Translations under genes and position numbers: made by a program
Shown: piece after piece, positions 17,230 to 26,122 of the stretch
How positions within the stretch are numbered: position 1 is the stretch's first letter
Layout of the letters: each line of letters starts with the position of its first letter
NCBI GenBank assembly: GCA_963676095.1
Contig: OY781040.1
Span: 2,480,001 to 2,544,000 of the forward strand
Origin: G963676095 sp963676095
GTDB taxonomy: Bacteria > Bacteroidota > Bacteroidia > Bacteroidales > Prolixibacteraceae
Reading direction: 5' to 3'
Length of the DNA: 64,000 bases
Notes under the pieces: generated by a model
What the model saw: the letters and a program-made list of their open reading frames with translations, nothing else
The model's database searches: none
Told to the model about the DNA's origin: nothing

Positions 17230-17853
17230 ATGACCGGACCTTCAGGGGACATAGAAGATAAAGTTTTATGGCAGAGTGTTAAAACCGGGAGTAAAAGTTA
17301 TTTTAACGAACTTTTCAGGCGTTATTATCCTGAAATGCATTATTATGGTATAAAAATTTTTCCTGATGAAGATTTTATAGAGGAATGCATTCAGGAAGTC
17401 TTTATTCGCATATGGGAAACCCGCGAGAACCTGGCTGACGTTCAAAATTTGAAAGCCTATTTGCTGGTCTCCTTACGAAGGAAGATAATCACGAAAAAAA
17501 ATAAAAGTAAACGCTACACTGAAATCGGGAATGTGGAAAACTATTCTTTCCTTTTTGAAGAAAACGAATTCGTCAAACACGAGGAAATTTCCGGAGAAAT
17601 CCGCCAGTTACTGTTAAAGGCAATCAACAGTTTGACAAAAAAACAGCGGGAACTGATCATGTTATTTTTTTTCCACGGGCTATCTTATCCGGAGATAGCA
17701 GCGGTTGTCGGTATAAGCGTCCAGGCTGCCCGGAATTTGATGTACAGGACATTAATCCATCTAAGAAAATCGTTGGGAGAAGAGTCTGTAAACAGGATGC
17801 AAAACATGTTGCTTTTATTTTTTTTGTACATCCCTGCAAAAAAAGTTGAATAA
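17230..17853 (+). CDS. ECF sigma factor (locus 4 regulator)
   Basis: A 207-residue ECF sigma factor. Region 2 (SYFNELFRRYYPEMHYYGIK, EECIQEVFIRIWETRENL) spans ~20-85. Region 4 (LTKKQRELIMLFFFHGLSYPEIAAVVGISVQAARNLMYR) spans ~130-180. A short hydrophobic tail (MLLLFFLYIPA) follows, as in the sigma protein encoded at 9198-9824. It starts a sigma-fecR-susC-susD-GH15 series on the plus strand. The upstream gap 17038-17229 shows nothing recognisable beyond AT-rich sequence. Confidence 0.92.
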   Translation: MTGPSGDIEDKVLWQSVKTGSKSYFNELFRRYYPEMHYYGIKIFPDEDFIEECIQEVFIRIWETRENLADVQNLKAYLLVSLRRKIITKKNKSKRYTEIGNVENYSFLFEENEFVKHEEISGEIRQLLLKAINSLTKKQRELIMLFFFHGLSYPEIAAVVGISVQAARNLMYRTLIHLRKSLGEESVNRMQNMLLLFFLYIPAKKVE

Positions 17854-17909
17854 TTTGATTATGTATTTCCGGCTTTTCTCTCTATAGTAGCAAACCTCAA
17901 TGATTCGCT

Positions 17910-18980
17910 ATGAGACGGGATGAAGACATTTCAATTCTGCTAACAGATAAGAATTTTCAAAAGGTTCTTTCAAACTGGACTGCATCAACAGATAAGGAAA
18001 AATCGGACATATGCAAAAAGCACAATCTCAACCTGGAGGAAATAAATATACTCCGGCAAATATGGCTTGGGCTTGATTTCCATTCTCCGGATTATCATGC
18101 AGAAAAAATAGAAACCGCATTAAATGACACGTTATGGGAAATAGCAAAAAAACAAAACGTGATAAGAGGCAAGTCCCCCATGCGGGCATTGTACGAACGG
18201 TTTTCCAGGATTGCCGCTCTGCTGATTGTTCCGGTTATACTATATGCATTCTATATTCAGTTTCACCATAATCCGGCCCCCGCCAGCGACAATCATGCCA
18301 TTGTCGTCCAATCACAGCCTGGCGTGATCACGAAACTGGTTTTGCCAGACGGCACTAAAGTATGCCTGAATGCCGGCAGCGCTATTTCCTATCCGAATTA
18401 TTTTACCGGAAAAAAGAGAGAAGTTTCCCTTACCGGAGAAGCTTATTTTGAAGTCGTAAAAAATAAAGAGATGCCCATGGAAATAGCCGCCGGGAATGTC
18501 AAGCTGAAAGTTTACGGTACAACATTCAATGTAAATGCTTATCCGAATGAGAGTTTTGCAAAAATAACCCTGGTTGAAGGAAGTGTATCGTTATCTTCTT
18601 CCGGTAAAGCAGACCAGGCAAAAGAATTTTTTATCAAACCTGGCCAAACAGTTACCTATTACCGGGAATCGAACAAACTGGATGTTGAATATAAAGATAC
18701 TTTTCAATACACTGCATGGAAAGACGGACTGCTTGTATTTAAGAATACCTCTTTCGATTCTGTTCTTAGGCAATTATCCCACAGGTTTAACGTGGACATA
18801 GAGCTGGCAAACAAAAACCTGGGATCCACGTCGATGGATGCCACATTCAAAAATGAAAGTTTAGATGAAATACTTAGATTGCTCTCTCTTAGCACACCCT
18901 TTAAATACAGCTACGGGCCTCAGCATAAACTCCCTGACGGAAGCTTCGAAAAAAGCAAAATATATATAGAAGAAAAATAA
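17910..18980 (+). CDS. FecR-family anti-sigma factor (locus 4)
   Basis: A 356-residue single-pass membrane regulator. Its cytoplasmic sigma-binding part is ~1-95. The transmembrane helix is IAALLIVPVILYAFYIQF (~103-120). The FecR domain begins at QSQPGVITKLVLPDGTKVCLNAGSAISYP and includes GEAYFEVVKNKEMPMEI and KVYGTTFNVNAYP. The C-terminal DUF4974-like segment is FDSVLRQLSHRFNVDIELAN. It lies 56 bp after the sigma gene and 108 bp before susC. It should transmit substrate occupancy from the SusC STN domain to the sigma factor. Confidence 0.92.
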   Translation: MRRDEDISILLTDKNFQKVLSNWTASTDKEKSDICKKHNLNLEEINILRQIWLGLDFHSPDYHAEKIETALNDTLWEIAKKQNVIRGKSPMRALYERFSRIAALLIVPVILYAFYIQFHHNPAPASDNHAIVVQSQPGVITKLVLPDGTKVCLNAGSAISYPNYFTGKKREVSLTGEAYFEVVKNKEMPMEIAAGNVKLKVYGTTFNVNAYPNESFAKITLVEGSVSLSSSGKADQAKEFFIKPGQTVTYYRESNKLDVEYKDTFQYTAWKDGLLVFKNTSFDSVLRQLSHRFNVDIELANKNLGSTSMDATFKNESLDEILRLLSLSTPFKYSYGPQHKLPDGSFEKSKIYIEEK

Positions 18981-19009
18981 ATAATCTAAATATGGAGCCT
19001 ATGTAAAAA

Positions 19010-19042
19010 TGCAGGGGAGAAATTCGGACCTTCCACCCTGCA
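19010..19042 (+). other. Stem-loop in the fecR-susC gap (locus 4)
   Basis: TGCAGGG (19010-19016) pairs with CCCTGCA (19036-19042); a T-rich stretch follows ~10 nt later (19053-19060). It lies 29 nt past the fecR stop and 46 nt before the susC ATG. A weak terminator or processing site is plausible. Confidence 0.55.
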
Positions 19043-19088
19043 CTACCAAATTAATTTTTTTAAATAACTAATCAAGTAGTACAAAAGT

Positions 19089-22000
19089 ATGAAAAAAAAA
19101 TTTGCTTATGCCCCGGGAGGAACAATGTCCCTCCTGGAAAAAAACTTATTGAAGATGAAACTGACGTTACTCTGCTTATTGTTTGGGATTATTCAACTGA
19201 TGGCAAACGACGTTTTTTCGCAGTCCGCGCGGATCTCACTAAACGTGACGGATGCCCGTGTTGAGGACGTTCTTATGAAAATAGAAGAACAAAGCAACCT
19301 CTATTTTATTTACAACCGGAATGCAGTGGATGTAAACCGGAAAGTAAGTGTGTCGTGTACAGATCAGAAGCTTTCTGATATTCTCTCCGGTTTATTTAAA
19401 GGGACAAGTGTCTCGTTCGAGATACAGGACCGGCACATTATACTAAAGAATAACGATGCTCTGCCCGGACAACAACAACCCAAATCTGTTTCCGGTACCG
19501 TTAAAGATTTATCAGGTGTTCCAATTCCTGGTGTAACTGTTTTGGTTAAGGGTACTTCCAAAGGTACGATTACCGATGCGAGTGGTAAATTTTCGCTGGC
19601 AAATGTCGAAACGAGCGACATTCTGGTCTTTTCGTTTGTCGGGTTAAAAACGCAGGAAATTGCTGTTGATTACAACAACAATTTCAATATTACCATGACC
19701 GAAGATGCGATCGGGATCGAGGAAGTCGTAGCCATCGGATATGGCACCGTAAAACGGGCAGATTTGACCGGTGCGACAGTTAAAGTCGGTGCAAATGATT
19801 TTAACAAAGGCGTTTTGGAAGATCCTATCGAAGCACTTCAAGGCAAGGTAGCTGGTGTTTCTATCTCGAAGCAGGGAGGCGACCCGAACACGGGGTTCTC
19901 GATAAAAGTGAGAGGATCGGCTGGGATGGGCTCAGGAACAGAACCGTTGTATGTTGTAGACGGGGTTCCCGGAATTGATCCCAATACCATTGCCCCGGAA
20001 GACATTGAAAGTTTCGATATCTTAAAAGACGCATCATCTGCAGCTATTTACGGGTCTCGCGGATCGAACGGGGTGGTTATGATAACGACTAAAAAGGGAA
20101 ATAAAAACAAGGGAAAAGCTCAATTGGAATATAACACCTACTTCGCTTCTGAAAGCGTGTTAAAAAGGCTCGACCTCATGTCGGCAGGCGAATACCGGGC
20201 ATGGACCCAAAAGAGTGGAAAAACCGAGTATGATGACGGGAACAGCACGGATTGGCAAGATGTCATCTTTAGAAACGGGCTTACCCAAAACCACAATATT
20301 GCAATCAGCAACTCTTGGGAAACAGGCAATTACCGCATTTCAGTAACATACAACGACCTTCAGGGAGTTGTAAAGGCAACGGACAACCAAACAACTTCTG
20401 TAAGGGCAAACCTGCAACAGGACTTCCTGGACAATAAATTGAGAACAACAGCGATTATCGCCCAGACCTATGAAAAACAGCATATGCAGGACTATAGCGG
20501 GGCCGGGCAATCGGATGTCTTGTATCAGGCCTATGCCCGTAACCCGACTTACCCGGTTTATAACTCAAGCTATACTTCCGTGACCGATATGTATAACCAG
20601 GACGCTCCCGGGTTATACGCGTCAAACCCTCTTGCTTATATCAAAGAGTCGCAAAACGAACAATCAGGCAAAGCAAGCTTGTTCAGTCTGGGAATTGAAG
20701 CCGACATCTTAAAAGGGTTGACCGGAAATGTTAAAGGTTCCTATTACCGGAACGACTACGAAACATGGAACTATAAACCGACCTACCTGCCCGGATCAAA
20801 TGATGGCTATGGAAAACGGGCATACTATAACACCAGTTCCAAGATATTCGAGTCATACTTTAACTACAAGAATGTTTTTGCAAAAAACAGTATCGATGCT
20901 GTGGCCGGTTATTCTTACCAGGAAGACGGTGAAGATGACTTCTCTGCGTTAGGATACAGGTCCTCTTCTGACTATACACAGGCTGACAATCTGGGTATGC
21001 TGGCTATTTCCAAAACAATTTCATCCAATAAGGAATCAAGCAGGCTGATTTCTTTCTTCGGCAGGATAAATTACGATTTCGATAAAAAGTACTATTTCAC
21101 AGGGACATTACGCAGGGATGGTTCCTCAAAATTTGGAAAGAATCATGAATGGGGTTATTTCCCCTCATTTTCAGCAGCCTGGGATATCTCGAAAGAGAAT
21201 TTTATGAAAGGGGTAGACTTTCTGAATTTCTTAAAATTAAGAGGAGGTATTGGTGTATCGGGAAACCAGGATATAGACAATTATTTATATGAAACAACGT
21301 ACGTGCCAAATGGAACCACTATCGATGAATCGGGAAATACAATTGTAAGCCTCGCTGCATCCCGGAATGCCAATCCTGACCTGAAATGGGAACAAACGAC
21401 AGAATACACCATGGGGTTAGACTTCGGGCTTTTGAAAGACAAAATATCGGGAGGAATTGATTTGTACAAAAAAGTAACTTCTGACCTTCTTTATAACTAT
21501 GCTGTCTCGGTTCCACCCAACCTTTATTCGACTACCTGGGCTAATGCAGGCGAAGTTCAAAACAAAGGTATCGAGGCCCAGGTAACGGCAATAGCTATCT
21601 CAAAAAAATCCTTTACCTGGAAATCGAATGCCGTCTTTTCACTTAACAGGCAAAAATTTACCAAGTTGGGAGACGGAGATACCTATTCTTTAACTGCATT
21701 GTACGAAGGTGGCCTTGGCTCCGTACAGGGAATGACAAGTACAAAGACCCAGATTATAAAAGTGGGTGGGGCAATAGGCGACTTTTATGGCCCCAAATGT
21801 GTGGGAATAGATAGTGGAAACTATCTTTATGAAACTGAGGACGGAGGAACGACCACAGATGTAAGCAACGCTGCAACAAAAAAATTAGGTTCTGCATTGC
21901 CCAAGTTTGAATTAGGATGGACGAATACCTTTACCTATAAAAATTTTGATCTGGCTGCCACATTGCGGGGAGAGTTCGGCCATAAAAAGTTAAATGCGAC

Positions 22001-22364
22001 CAGAATGTGGTTTGGCAACCCGACTGTATTGGATAACGGCATCAATGGATTAAAAGAAGCTTCCGAACTATACGGGACCTTGACCAGCTCGCCGCAATAT
22101 TCGTCCTATTACATCGAAAATGCAAGTTATGTCAGGATGACCAATCTCCAGTTGGGATATAATTTGCCGACCAAAACATTTCATAATGTCATTTCTAGAT
22201 TCCGGATTTATTTTGCCGCCAATAATGTGTTCACGATAACCAATTACAAGGGACTGGATCCGGAATCACAAGTGGTAAATAAATCGTTGGAGACAGGAGT
22301 CGAAGTGTTTAACATATATCCAAAAACCCGTTCGTTTAGTTTAGGGTTAAATGTTTCACTATAA
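19089..22364 (+). CDS. SusC/RagA-family TonB-dependent transporter with STN domain (locus 4)
   Basis: A 1091-residue transporter. The N-terminal extension and signal (LLKMKLTLLCLLFGIIQLMA) end near residue 45 with DVFSQ. Then come an STN domain (ISLNVTDARVEDVLMKIEEQ..., ~48-115), a carboxypeptidase-regulatory-like domain (SVSGTVKDLSGVPIPGVTVL, ~132-210), the TonB-box-like EEVVAIGYG, a plug (PLYVVDGVPGID, DASSAAIYGSRGSNGVVMIT) and a barrel ending RSFSLGLNVSL. It is 12 bp from its susD partner. The downstream GH15-like enzyme points to an alpha-linked glucan or related oligosaccharide as substrate (inference). Confidence 0.93.
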   Translation: MKKKFAYAPGGTMSLLEKNLLKMKLTLLCLLFGIIQLMANDVFSQSARISLNVTDARVEDVLMKIEEQSNLYFIYNRNAVDVNRKVSVSCTDQKLSDILSGLFKGTSVSFEIQDRHIILKNNDALPGQQQPKSVSGTVKDLSGVPIPGVTVLVKGTSKGTITDASGKFSLANVETSDILVFSFVGLKTQEIAVDYNNNFNITMTEDAIGIEEVVAIGYGTVKRADLTGATVKVGANDFNKGVLEDPIEALQGKVAGVSISKQGGDPNTGFSIKVRGSAGMGSGTEPLYVVDGVPGIDPNTIAPEDIESFDILKDASSAAIYGSRGSNGVVMITTKKGNKNKGKAQLEYNTYFASESVLKRLDLMSAGEYRAWTQKSGKTEYDDGNSTDWQDVIFRNGLTQNHNIAISNSWETGNYRISVTYNDLQGVVKATDNQTTSVRANLQQDFLDNKLRTTAIIAQTYEKQHMQDYSGAGQSDVLYQAYARNPTYPVYNSSYTSVTDMYNQDAPGLYASNPLAYIKESQNEQSGKASLFSLGIEADILKGLTGNVKGSYYRNDYETWNYKPTYLPGSNDGYGKRAYYNTSSKIFESYFNYKNVFAKNSIDAVAGYSYQEDGEDDFSALGYRSSSDYTQADNLGMLAISKTISSNKESSRLISFFGRINYDFDKKYYFTGTLRRDGSSKFGKNHEWGYFPSFSAAWDISKENFMKGVDFLNFLKLRGGIGVSGNQDIDNYLYETTYVPNGTTIDESGNTIVSLAASRNANPDLKWEQTTEYTMGLDFGLLKDKISGGIDLYKKVTSDLLYNYAVSVPPNLYSTTWANAGEVQNKGIEAQVTAIAISKKSFTWKSNAVFSLNRQKFTKLGDGDTYSLTALYEGGLGSVQGMTSTKTQIIKVGGAIGDFYGPKCVGIDSGNYLYETEDGGTTTDVSNAATKKLGSALPKFELGWTNTFTYKNFDLAATLRGEFGHKKLNATRMWFGNPTVLDNGINGLKEASELYGTLTSSPQYSSYYIENASYVRMTNLQLGYNLPTKTFHNVISRFRIYFAANNVFTITNYKGLDPESQVVNKSLETGVEVFNIYPKTRSFSLGLNVSL

Positions 22365-22376
22365 TAACTTAACACG

Positions 22377-23900
22377 ATGAAAACAATAGATATATCCTTA
22401 TTTTTTTTACTGGTGGTCCTGTTCACGTCTTGTACAGACGTTGGTACAGAAGTATATAGTTCTATCCCGTCCGAAGATTTCCCTGAAAACAGTACGCAAT
22501 ATACCATACTGACACAAGCTGCCTATGACAAAGTAAAAACGTTGTGCAATTACGGATGGGATTGGCTGAGCGCCCAGGAACAGGCTTCGGGAGAAATGAT
22601 CATCCCGGCAAGGGCTGCCGACTGGTATGACGATGGCGTTTATATCGAAATGCACCAACACTCCTGGACAAGCAGCGATAACCTGACCAGTACCGGAAAC
22701 TGGTATTACGCCGACATGTGGAACTACATGTATTCAGGCATTAAAAGTTGTTCCAGGGTAATCGAAATGCTGGAAGATAACCAAACAGAAAGTTCAATTG
22801 CATCTGTTGCCCAAATGAGAATCCTGAGGTCATTTTATTATTATATCCTTTTAGATAGTTTCGGTGATGTTCCTTTAGATACCCTGTACACAAATGCCGT
22901 GGAGAACCCCAAACGGGCAACCAAACAAAAAGTGTACGATTTCATCGAAAAGGAAGTTTTGGACAATATGGAAAACGTTACTTCCAACTACAAAACTACG
23001 GTTAGCAAATACATGGCTTTCACGCTTCTTGCCAAGTTATACCTGAATGCAGAAACATATACAGGAACTGCACAATGGGCCAAGGCAGAACAATTTTGCG
23101 ATAGCGTGGCGGAAAGTGGTAAGTATTCGCTGGAATCCAATCCACTGGATCCATTCCTTACTGACAATTCCGGTTCTTCCGAAAATATTTTCACGGTTCC
23201 TTTTGATGAATCAGACAATACCGGACTGAACCTTCACGAGGTAACCTTACATTATGACCAGCAAAGCCAGTTTGGCTCTTCGGTCAGCTTTTGGAACGGG
23301 ATAGCGGCCGTGAAAGAGATCTTTGACCTGTTCTCGGATGACGATGCCCGGAAATCAATGTTCCTCTATGGTTACCAGTACAACAAATCGACAGGTGCAA
23401 AAGTCGAGGACAGCCAGTTGAGTACCGACGACAATTTTGTCCAGTTATATCTCGATCCCTATATTCCGGCCTTGCAAATGAGTAGTTCCTATACAACTGC
23501 TGAAATTAAAAATTCAGGGGCAAGGGTCGAAAAATATGAATACAAGTATGGAATATTGTACGACGCCAGTAACGATTATGCTATTATGCGCTATGCAGAC
23601 GTGTTGCTGATGAGATCCGAGGCCCGCATCATGCAGGGTAAATCGGGCGACGATGACCTGAACCTTGTTCGCAACAGGGCTGGTTTAGCAAGCCTTACAG
23701 ACGCTACGCTATCTGATTTACAGGAAGAAAGGACAAGGGAGATGTTTGCAGAAGGCAGCCACCGGCAAGACCAGATCCGCTGGGGGACCTATGGCGATGC
23801 CAGATGGGAGAAAACTGCGGATATGGAAGACAAAACTTACTTTCCCATTCCCAGGACGATTCAGGATTCCAATCCAAACATTACAGCCGACCCGGAATAA
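22377..23900 (+). CDS. SusD/RagB-family surface glycan-binding lipoprotein (locus 4)
   Basis: A 507-residue lipoprotein with a short signal and lipobox (LVVLFTSC, Cys at about residue 19). TPR-like helical SusD architecture follows, with the RagB/SusD landmarks QMRILRSFYYYILLDSFGDVPL, KYMAFTLLAKLYLNAETY and DYAIMRYADVLLMRSEA. The C-terminal TREMFAEGSHRQDQIRWGTYGD is the usual (E)xxxEGxRxxDLxRWG motif. It pairs with the SusC 12 bp upstream. A 13-bp-stem hairpin 26 bp past its stop divides it from the glycosidase gene. Confidence 0.92.
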   Translation: MKTIDISLFFLLVVLFTSCTDVGTEVYSSIPSEDFPENSTQYTILTQAAYDKVKTLCNYGWDWLSAQEQASGEMIIPARAADWYDDGVYIEMHQHSWTSSDNLTSTGNWYYADMWNYMYSGIKSCSRVIEMLEDNQTESSIASVAQMRILRSFYYYILLDSFGDVPLDTLYTNAVENPKRATKQKVYDFIEKEVLDNMENVTSNYKTTVSKYMAFTLLAKLYLNAETYTGTAQWAKAEQFCDSVAESGKYSLESNPLDPFLTDNSGSSENIFTVPFDESDNTGLNLHEVTLHYDQQSQFGSSVSFWNGIAAVKEIFDLFSDDDARKSMFLYGYQYNKSTGAKVEDSQLSTDDNFVQLYLDPYIPALQMSSSYTTAEIKNSGARVEKYEYKYGILYDASNDYAIMRYADVLLMRSEARIMQGKSGDDDLNLVRNRAGLASLTDATLSDLQEERTREMFAEGSHRQDQIRWGTYGDARWEKTADMEDKTYFPIPRTIQDSNPNITADPE

Positions 23901-23926
23901 AAATTATTTATAACACAATTTAGTCA

Positions 23927-23961
23927 AAACCCCGTATGTCAGAAAATAACATACGGGGTTT
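23927..23961 (+). other. Strong intercistronic stem-loop between susD and the GH15-like gene
   Basis: AAACCCCGTATGT (23927-23939) and ACATACGGGGTTT (23949-23961) are perfect 13-bp complements with a 9-nt loop. Only UUU follows, then AAACAAC, so termination would be incomplete. The in-frame ATG at 23936 lies inside the stem, which argues that translation of the next gene starts at 23978 instead. Confidence 0.75.
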
Positions 23962-23977
23962 AAACAACAATGTTTTT

Positions 23978-25795
23978 ATGCTAAAAAAAATTAAGCTGTT
24001 CATATTGGTCATATGGTGTTGTCAAAACACTCAGGCTGCAAACTCAGTCCACAGTTATTTCAAATTAACGGTCTCGAACGGGTCGATAGCAGCAGTTTAT
24101 GACGAAAGCAAAGGCGAAGTTATTTCTGTCTTTCCCCATATTTTTACCTTTTACGATTCGGCCCGGGTTGTACAACCTTTTCTGGAATCGGTACGCCTAA
24201 AAACGGAACAGGAACCGTTAAAAACATTTTACAAAGAAAACACGCATGTTGTCGAGGTCGATTATAATACATTCAAAGTGTTTTATTTTGCCTCATTCAC
24301 CCAGGGAAATAAAGTATTTTATGCTGTAATAAGAGGAAATGATCCTGAAATCAGAAAGTTACAGTTCGAATACAAAAAAACGTATTGCAATGTATATCAA
24401 TATGACTGCATAAAGAACTATGGCAAATACTCGGAGAAATACGTTCTTTTTTCCTTCGACGATCAGTTCTGTAAAAATGGAGAGGCAATCAAATCTGCCC
24501 AGATAGAAATTCTAAAAAATAAAGAATCGTTGGTTGATAAGGAAATCCGGTTTATGAAGCAATTATTTGCAAAATGCAGGTATCCTCAAAATATGAATGT
24601 TGATGAAAAAAATGCTTTTGAACAATCGGTAACAGTACTCAAAATGTCGCAGGTAAGCGACAAAGAAGTGTTCGAAAAGTCAAGAGGACAGATCCTGGCT
24701 TCTCTAAAACCCGGAGAATGGGCAATAGCCTGGGTAAGAGATGGAGCGTACACAATTGAAGCGATGAGCCGGACAGGTATGTTTGAAGAGGCAAAAAAAG
24801 GATTGGAATTTATGTTGAAAGCTTCCCCTACAGGTCAATACGTCAAATTTATTCATACCGACGGAAAGGATTACGGCATTGGCATGGATTACCAGATTTC
24901 GGTTACCCGTTATTACGGAAACGGGAGGGAAGAAGCTGATTACTCCGGTTGCGACAGTCCTAATATAGAACTGGATGATTTCGGACTCTTTCTGATCGCA
25001 TTTTATAAATATGTCCATTACAGTGGCGATACTGCTTTTATTTCGAAGTGGGATCATGTCCTCACAACCAAAATAGCAGATCCTATTATTCACAATATCG
25101 CCTCAAACGGCCTGATAAGAGCCGATTCCGGCCCTTGGGAACATCATCTCCCGGGAAGCCAGTACACGTTTACGACTGCGGTATGTGCAAGAGGCCTGGA
25201 ACTTTTGAGTGAGTTGTTGGCATCGATAGGAAAAGGCAATGATTTATACATCAAAAAGGCAGACGAAATGAAACAGTCCATCATGAAAAATCTGCTGTAT
25301 GAAGGCCGGATGTTTAAAGGAAATATCCGGGTCACGCAACCAACAGATACCAGATTTTATGACGGGGCGGTTTACGAGATGTTCGCGAACAGACTATTTA
25401 CAGACAGTACGCTCGTTTACAAGCATTTTGAAGGGTTTGAAAGCAAAATGAGGGTTAGCCCGGAAAGAGGATACATCCGGATTGCAGGTAATGATCCGTA
25501 TGAAAATCAGGAATGGCCTTTTTTAAGCCTGAGGATAGCAACCATTCATACCTATTTCGGAAAAATGAAGGAAGCAAAATCAATTATTGACTGGAACACA
25601 AGGCAGGCTAAATGCAATTATAACCTTTTCCCCGAAATATATGGTTTGGATACAAATTACGACATAGAATCAGGACGATTGAAACCGGAAAATACCGATA
25701 ATGTTTTTGCAAAATATGAAGGGTCAATACCAATGGTCGGTTATGGCTCCGCGGCATATATCATTGCCTTATCAGATTATTACGGCTTAAATTGA
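23978..25795 (+). CDS. Secreted GH15-like (alpha/alpha)6 glycoside hydrolase
   Basis: 605 residues from the chosen ATG. A longer frame from 23936 exists, but its start is buried in a hairpin, and the signal peptide (MLKKIKLFILVIWCCQNTQA) begins at 23978. The N-terminal ~200 residues look like a beta-sandwich. The C-terminal six-hairpin domain has the glucoamylase-type landmarks GEWAIAWVRDGAYTIEAMSR, IELDDFGLFLIAFYKYV, GPWEHHLPGSQYTFTTAVCA and YENQEWPFLSLRIATIHTYF. GH15 enzymes release glucose or other sugars from alpha-glycosides by inversion. As the enzyme of a SusCD locus it would process imported oligosaccharides in the periplasm. Family assignment is from motifs; other six-hairpin glycosidase families are the alternative. 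Confidence 0.75.
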   Translation: MLKKIKLFILVIWCCQNTQAANSVHSYFKLTVSNGSIAAVYDESKGEVISVFPHIFTFYDSARVVQPFLESVRLKTEQEPLKTFYKENTHVVEVDYNTFKVFYFASFTQGNKVFYAVIRGNDPEIRKLQFEYKKTYCNVYQYDCIKNYGKYSEKYVLFSFDDQFCKNGEAIKSAQIEILKNKESLVDKEIRFMKQLFAKCRYPQNMNVDEKNAFEQSVTVLKMSQVSDKEVFEKSRGQILASLKPGEWAIAWVRDGAYTIEAMSRTGMFEEAKKGLEFMLKASPTGQYVKFIHTDGKDYGIGMDYQISVTRYYGNGREEADYSGCDSPNIELDDFGLFLIAFYKYVHYSGDTAFISKWDHVLTTKIADPIIHNIASNGLIRADSGPWEHHLPGSQYTFTTAVCARGLELLSELLASIGKGNDLYIKKADEMKQSIMKNLLYEGRMFKGNIRVTQPTDTRFYDGAVYEMFANRLFTDSTLVYKHFEGFESKMRVSPERGYIRIAGNDPYENQEWPFLSLRIATIHTYFGKMKEAKSIIDWNTRQAKCNYNLFPEIYGLDTNYDIESGRLKPENTDNVFAKYEGSIPMVGYGSAAYIIALSDYYGLN

Positions 25796-25962
25796 ACCGC
25801 TTAGTTACAATCAGCCGTCCCGTCCGTCATCGTCCAATCATTGATCATCTCTTCCTTTTCCGCGGGGCAGATGACATTTGCGATCCTCAGGGAAACAGGT
25901 TGTGTTCAACATGCCGTAAAATTCTCCCGATCATAAAGCATGAAGCTGGCCGGCTTTTGTTT

Positions 25963-26025
25963 AAAAGTTGGCCGGGAACATATAAAAAGTTGGCCAACTT
26001 TTTGTAATAAGTCGGCCAACTTTTT
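25963..26025. terminator. Tandem GTTGGCC palindromes between convergent genes
   Basis: AAAAGTTGGCC occurs at 25963-25973. A perfect 20-bp palindrome AAAAAGTTGGCCAACTTTTT is at 25984-26003, and GGCCAACTTTTT at 26014-26025. Several alternative hairpins can form, each ending in a T-run on either strand. The site lies between a plus-strand gene ending at 25795 and a minus-strand gene ending at 26123, so it is a likely bidirectional terminator. The rest of the 327-bp gap 25796-26122 shows no gene. Confidence 0.7.
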
Positions 26026-26122
26026 CCCATTTCTGCCTTATAAAAATTGGATGGAAACAAAACCGGCGTTTGCCAGGATACTGCTGGCTTCTTTTTCCCG
26101 GAAGAAAAACGTATGTTGACGG

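Noticed and set aside
16844..17233. 129-residue plus-strand frame overlapping the DeoR-type gene and the gap before the sigma gene
   Set aside because: Most of it overlaps the repressor in another frame, and its gap portion shows no family features or ribosome-binding site.
25792..26007. 71-residue frame after the GH15-like gene
   Set aside because: It overlaps the GH15 stop, has low-complexity basic content and runs into the palindrome cluster.
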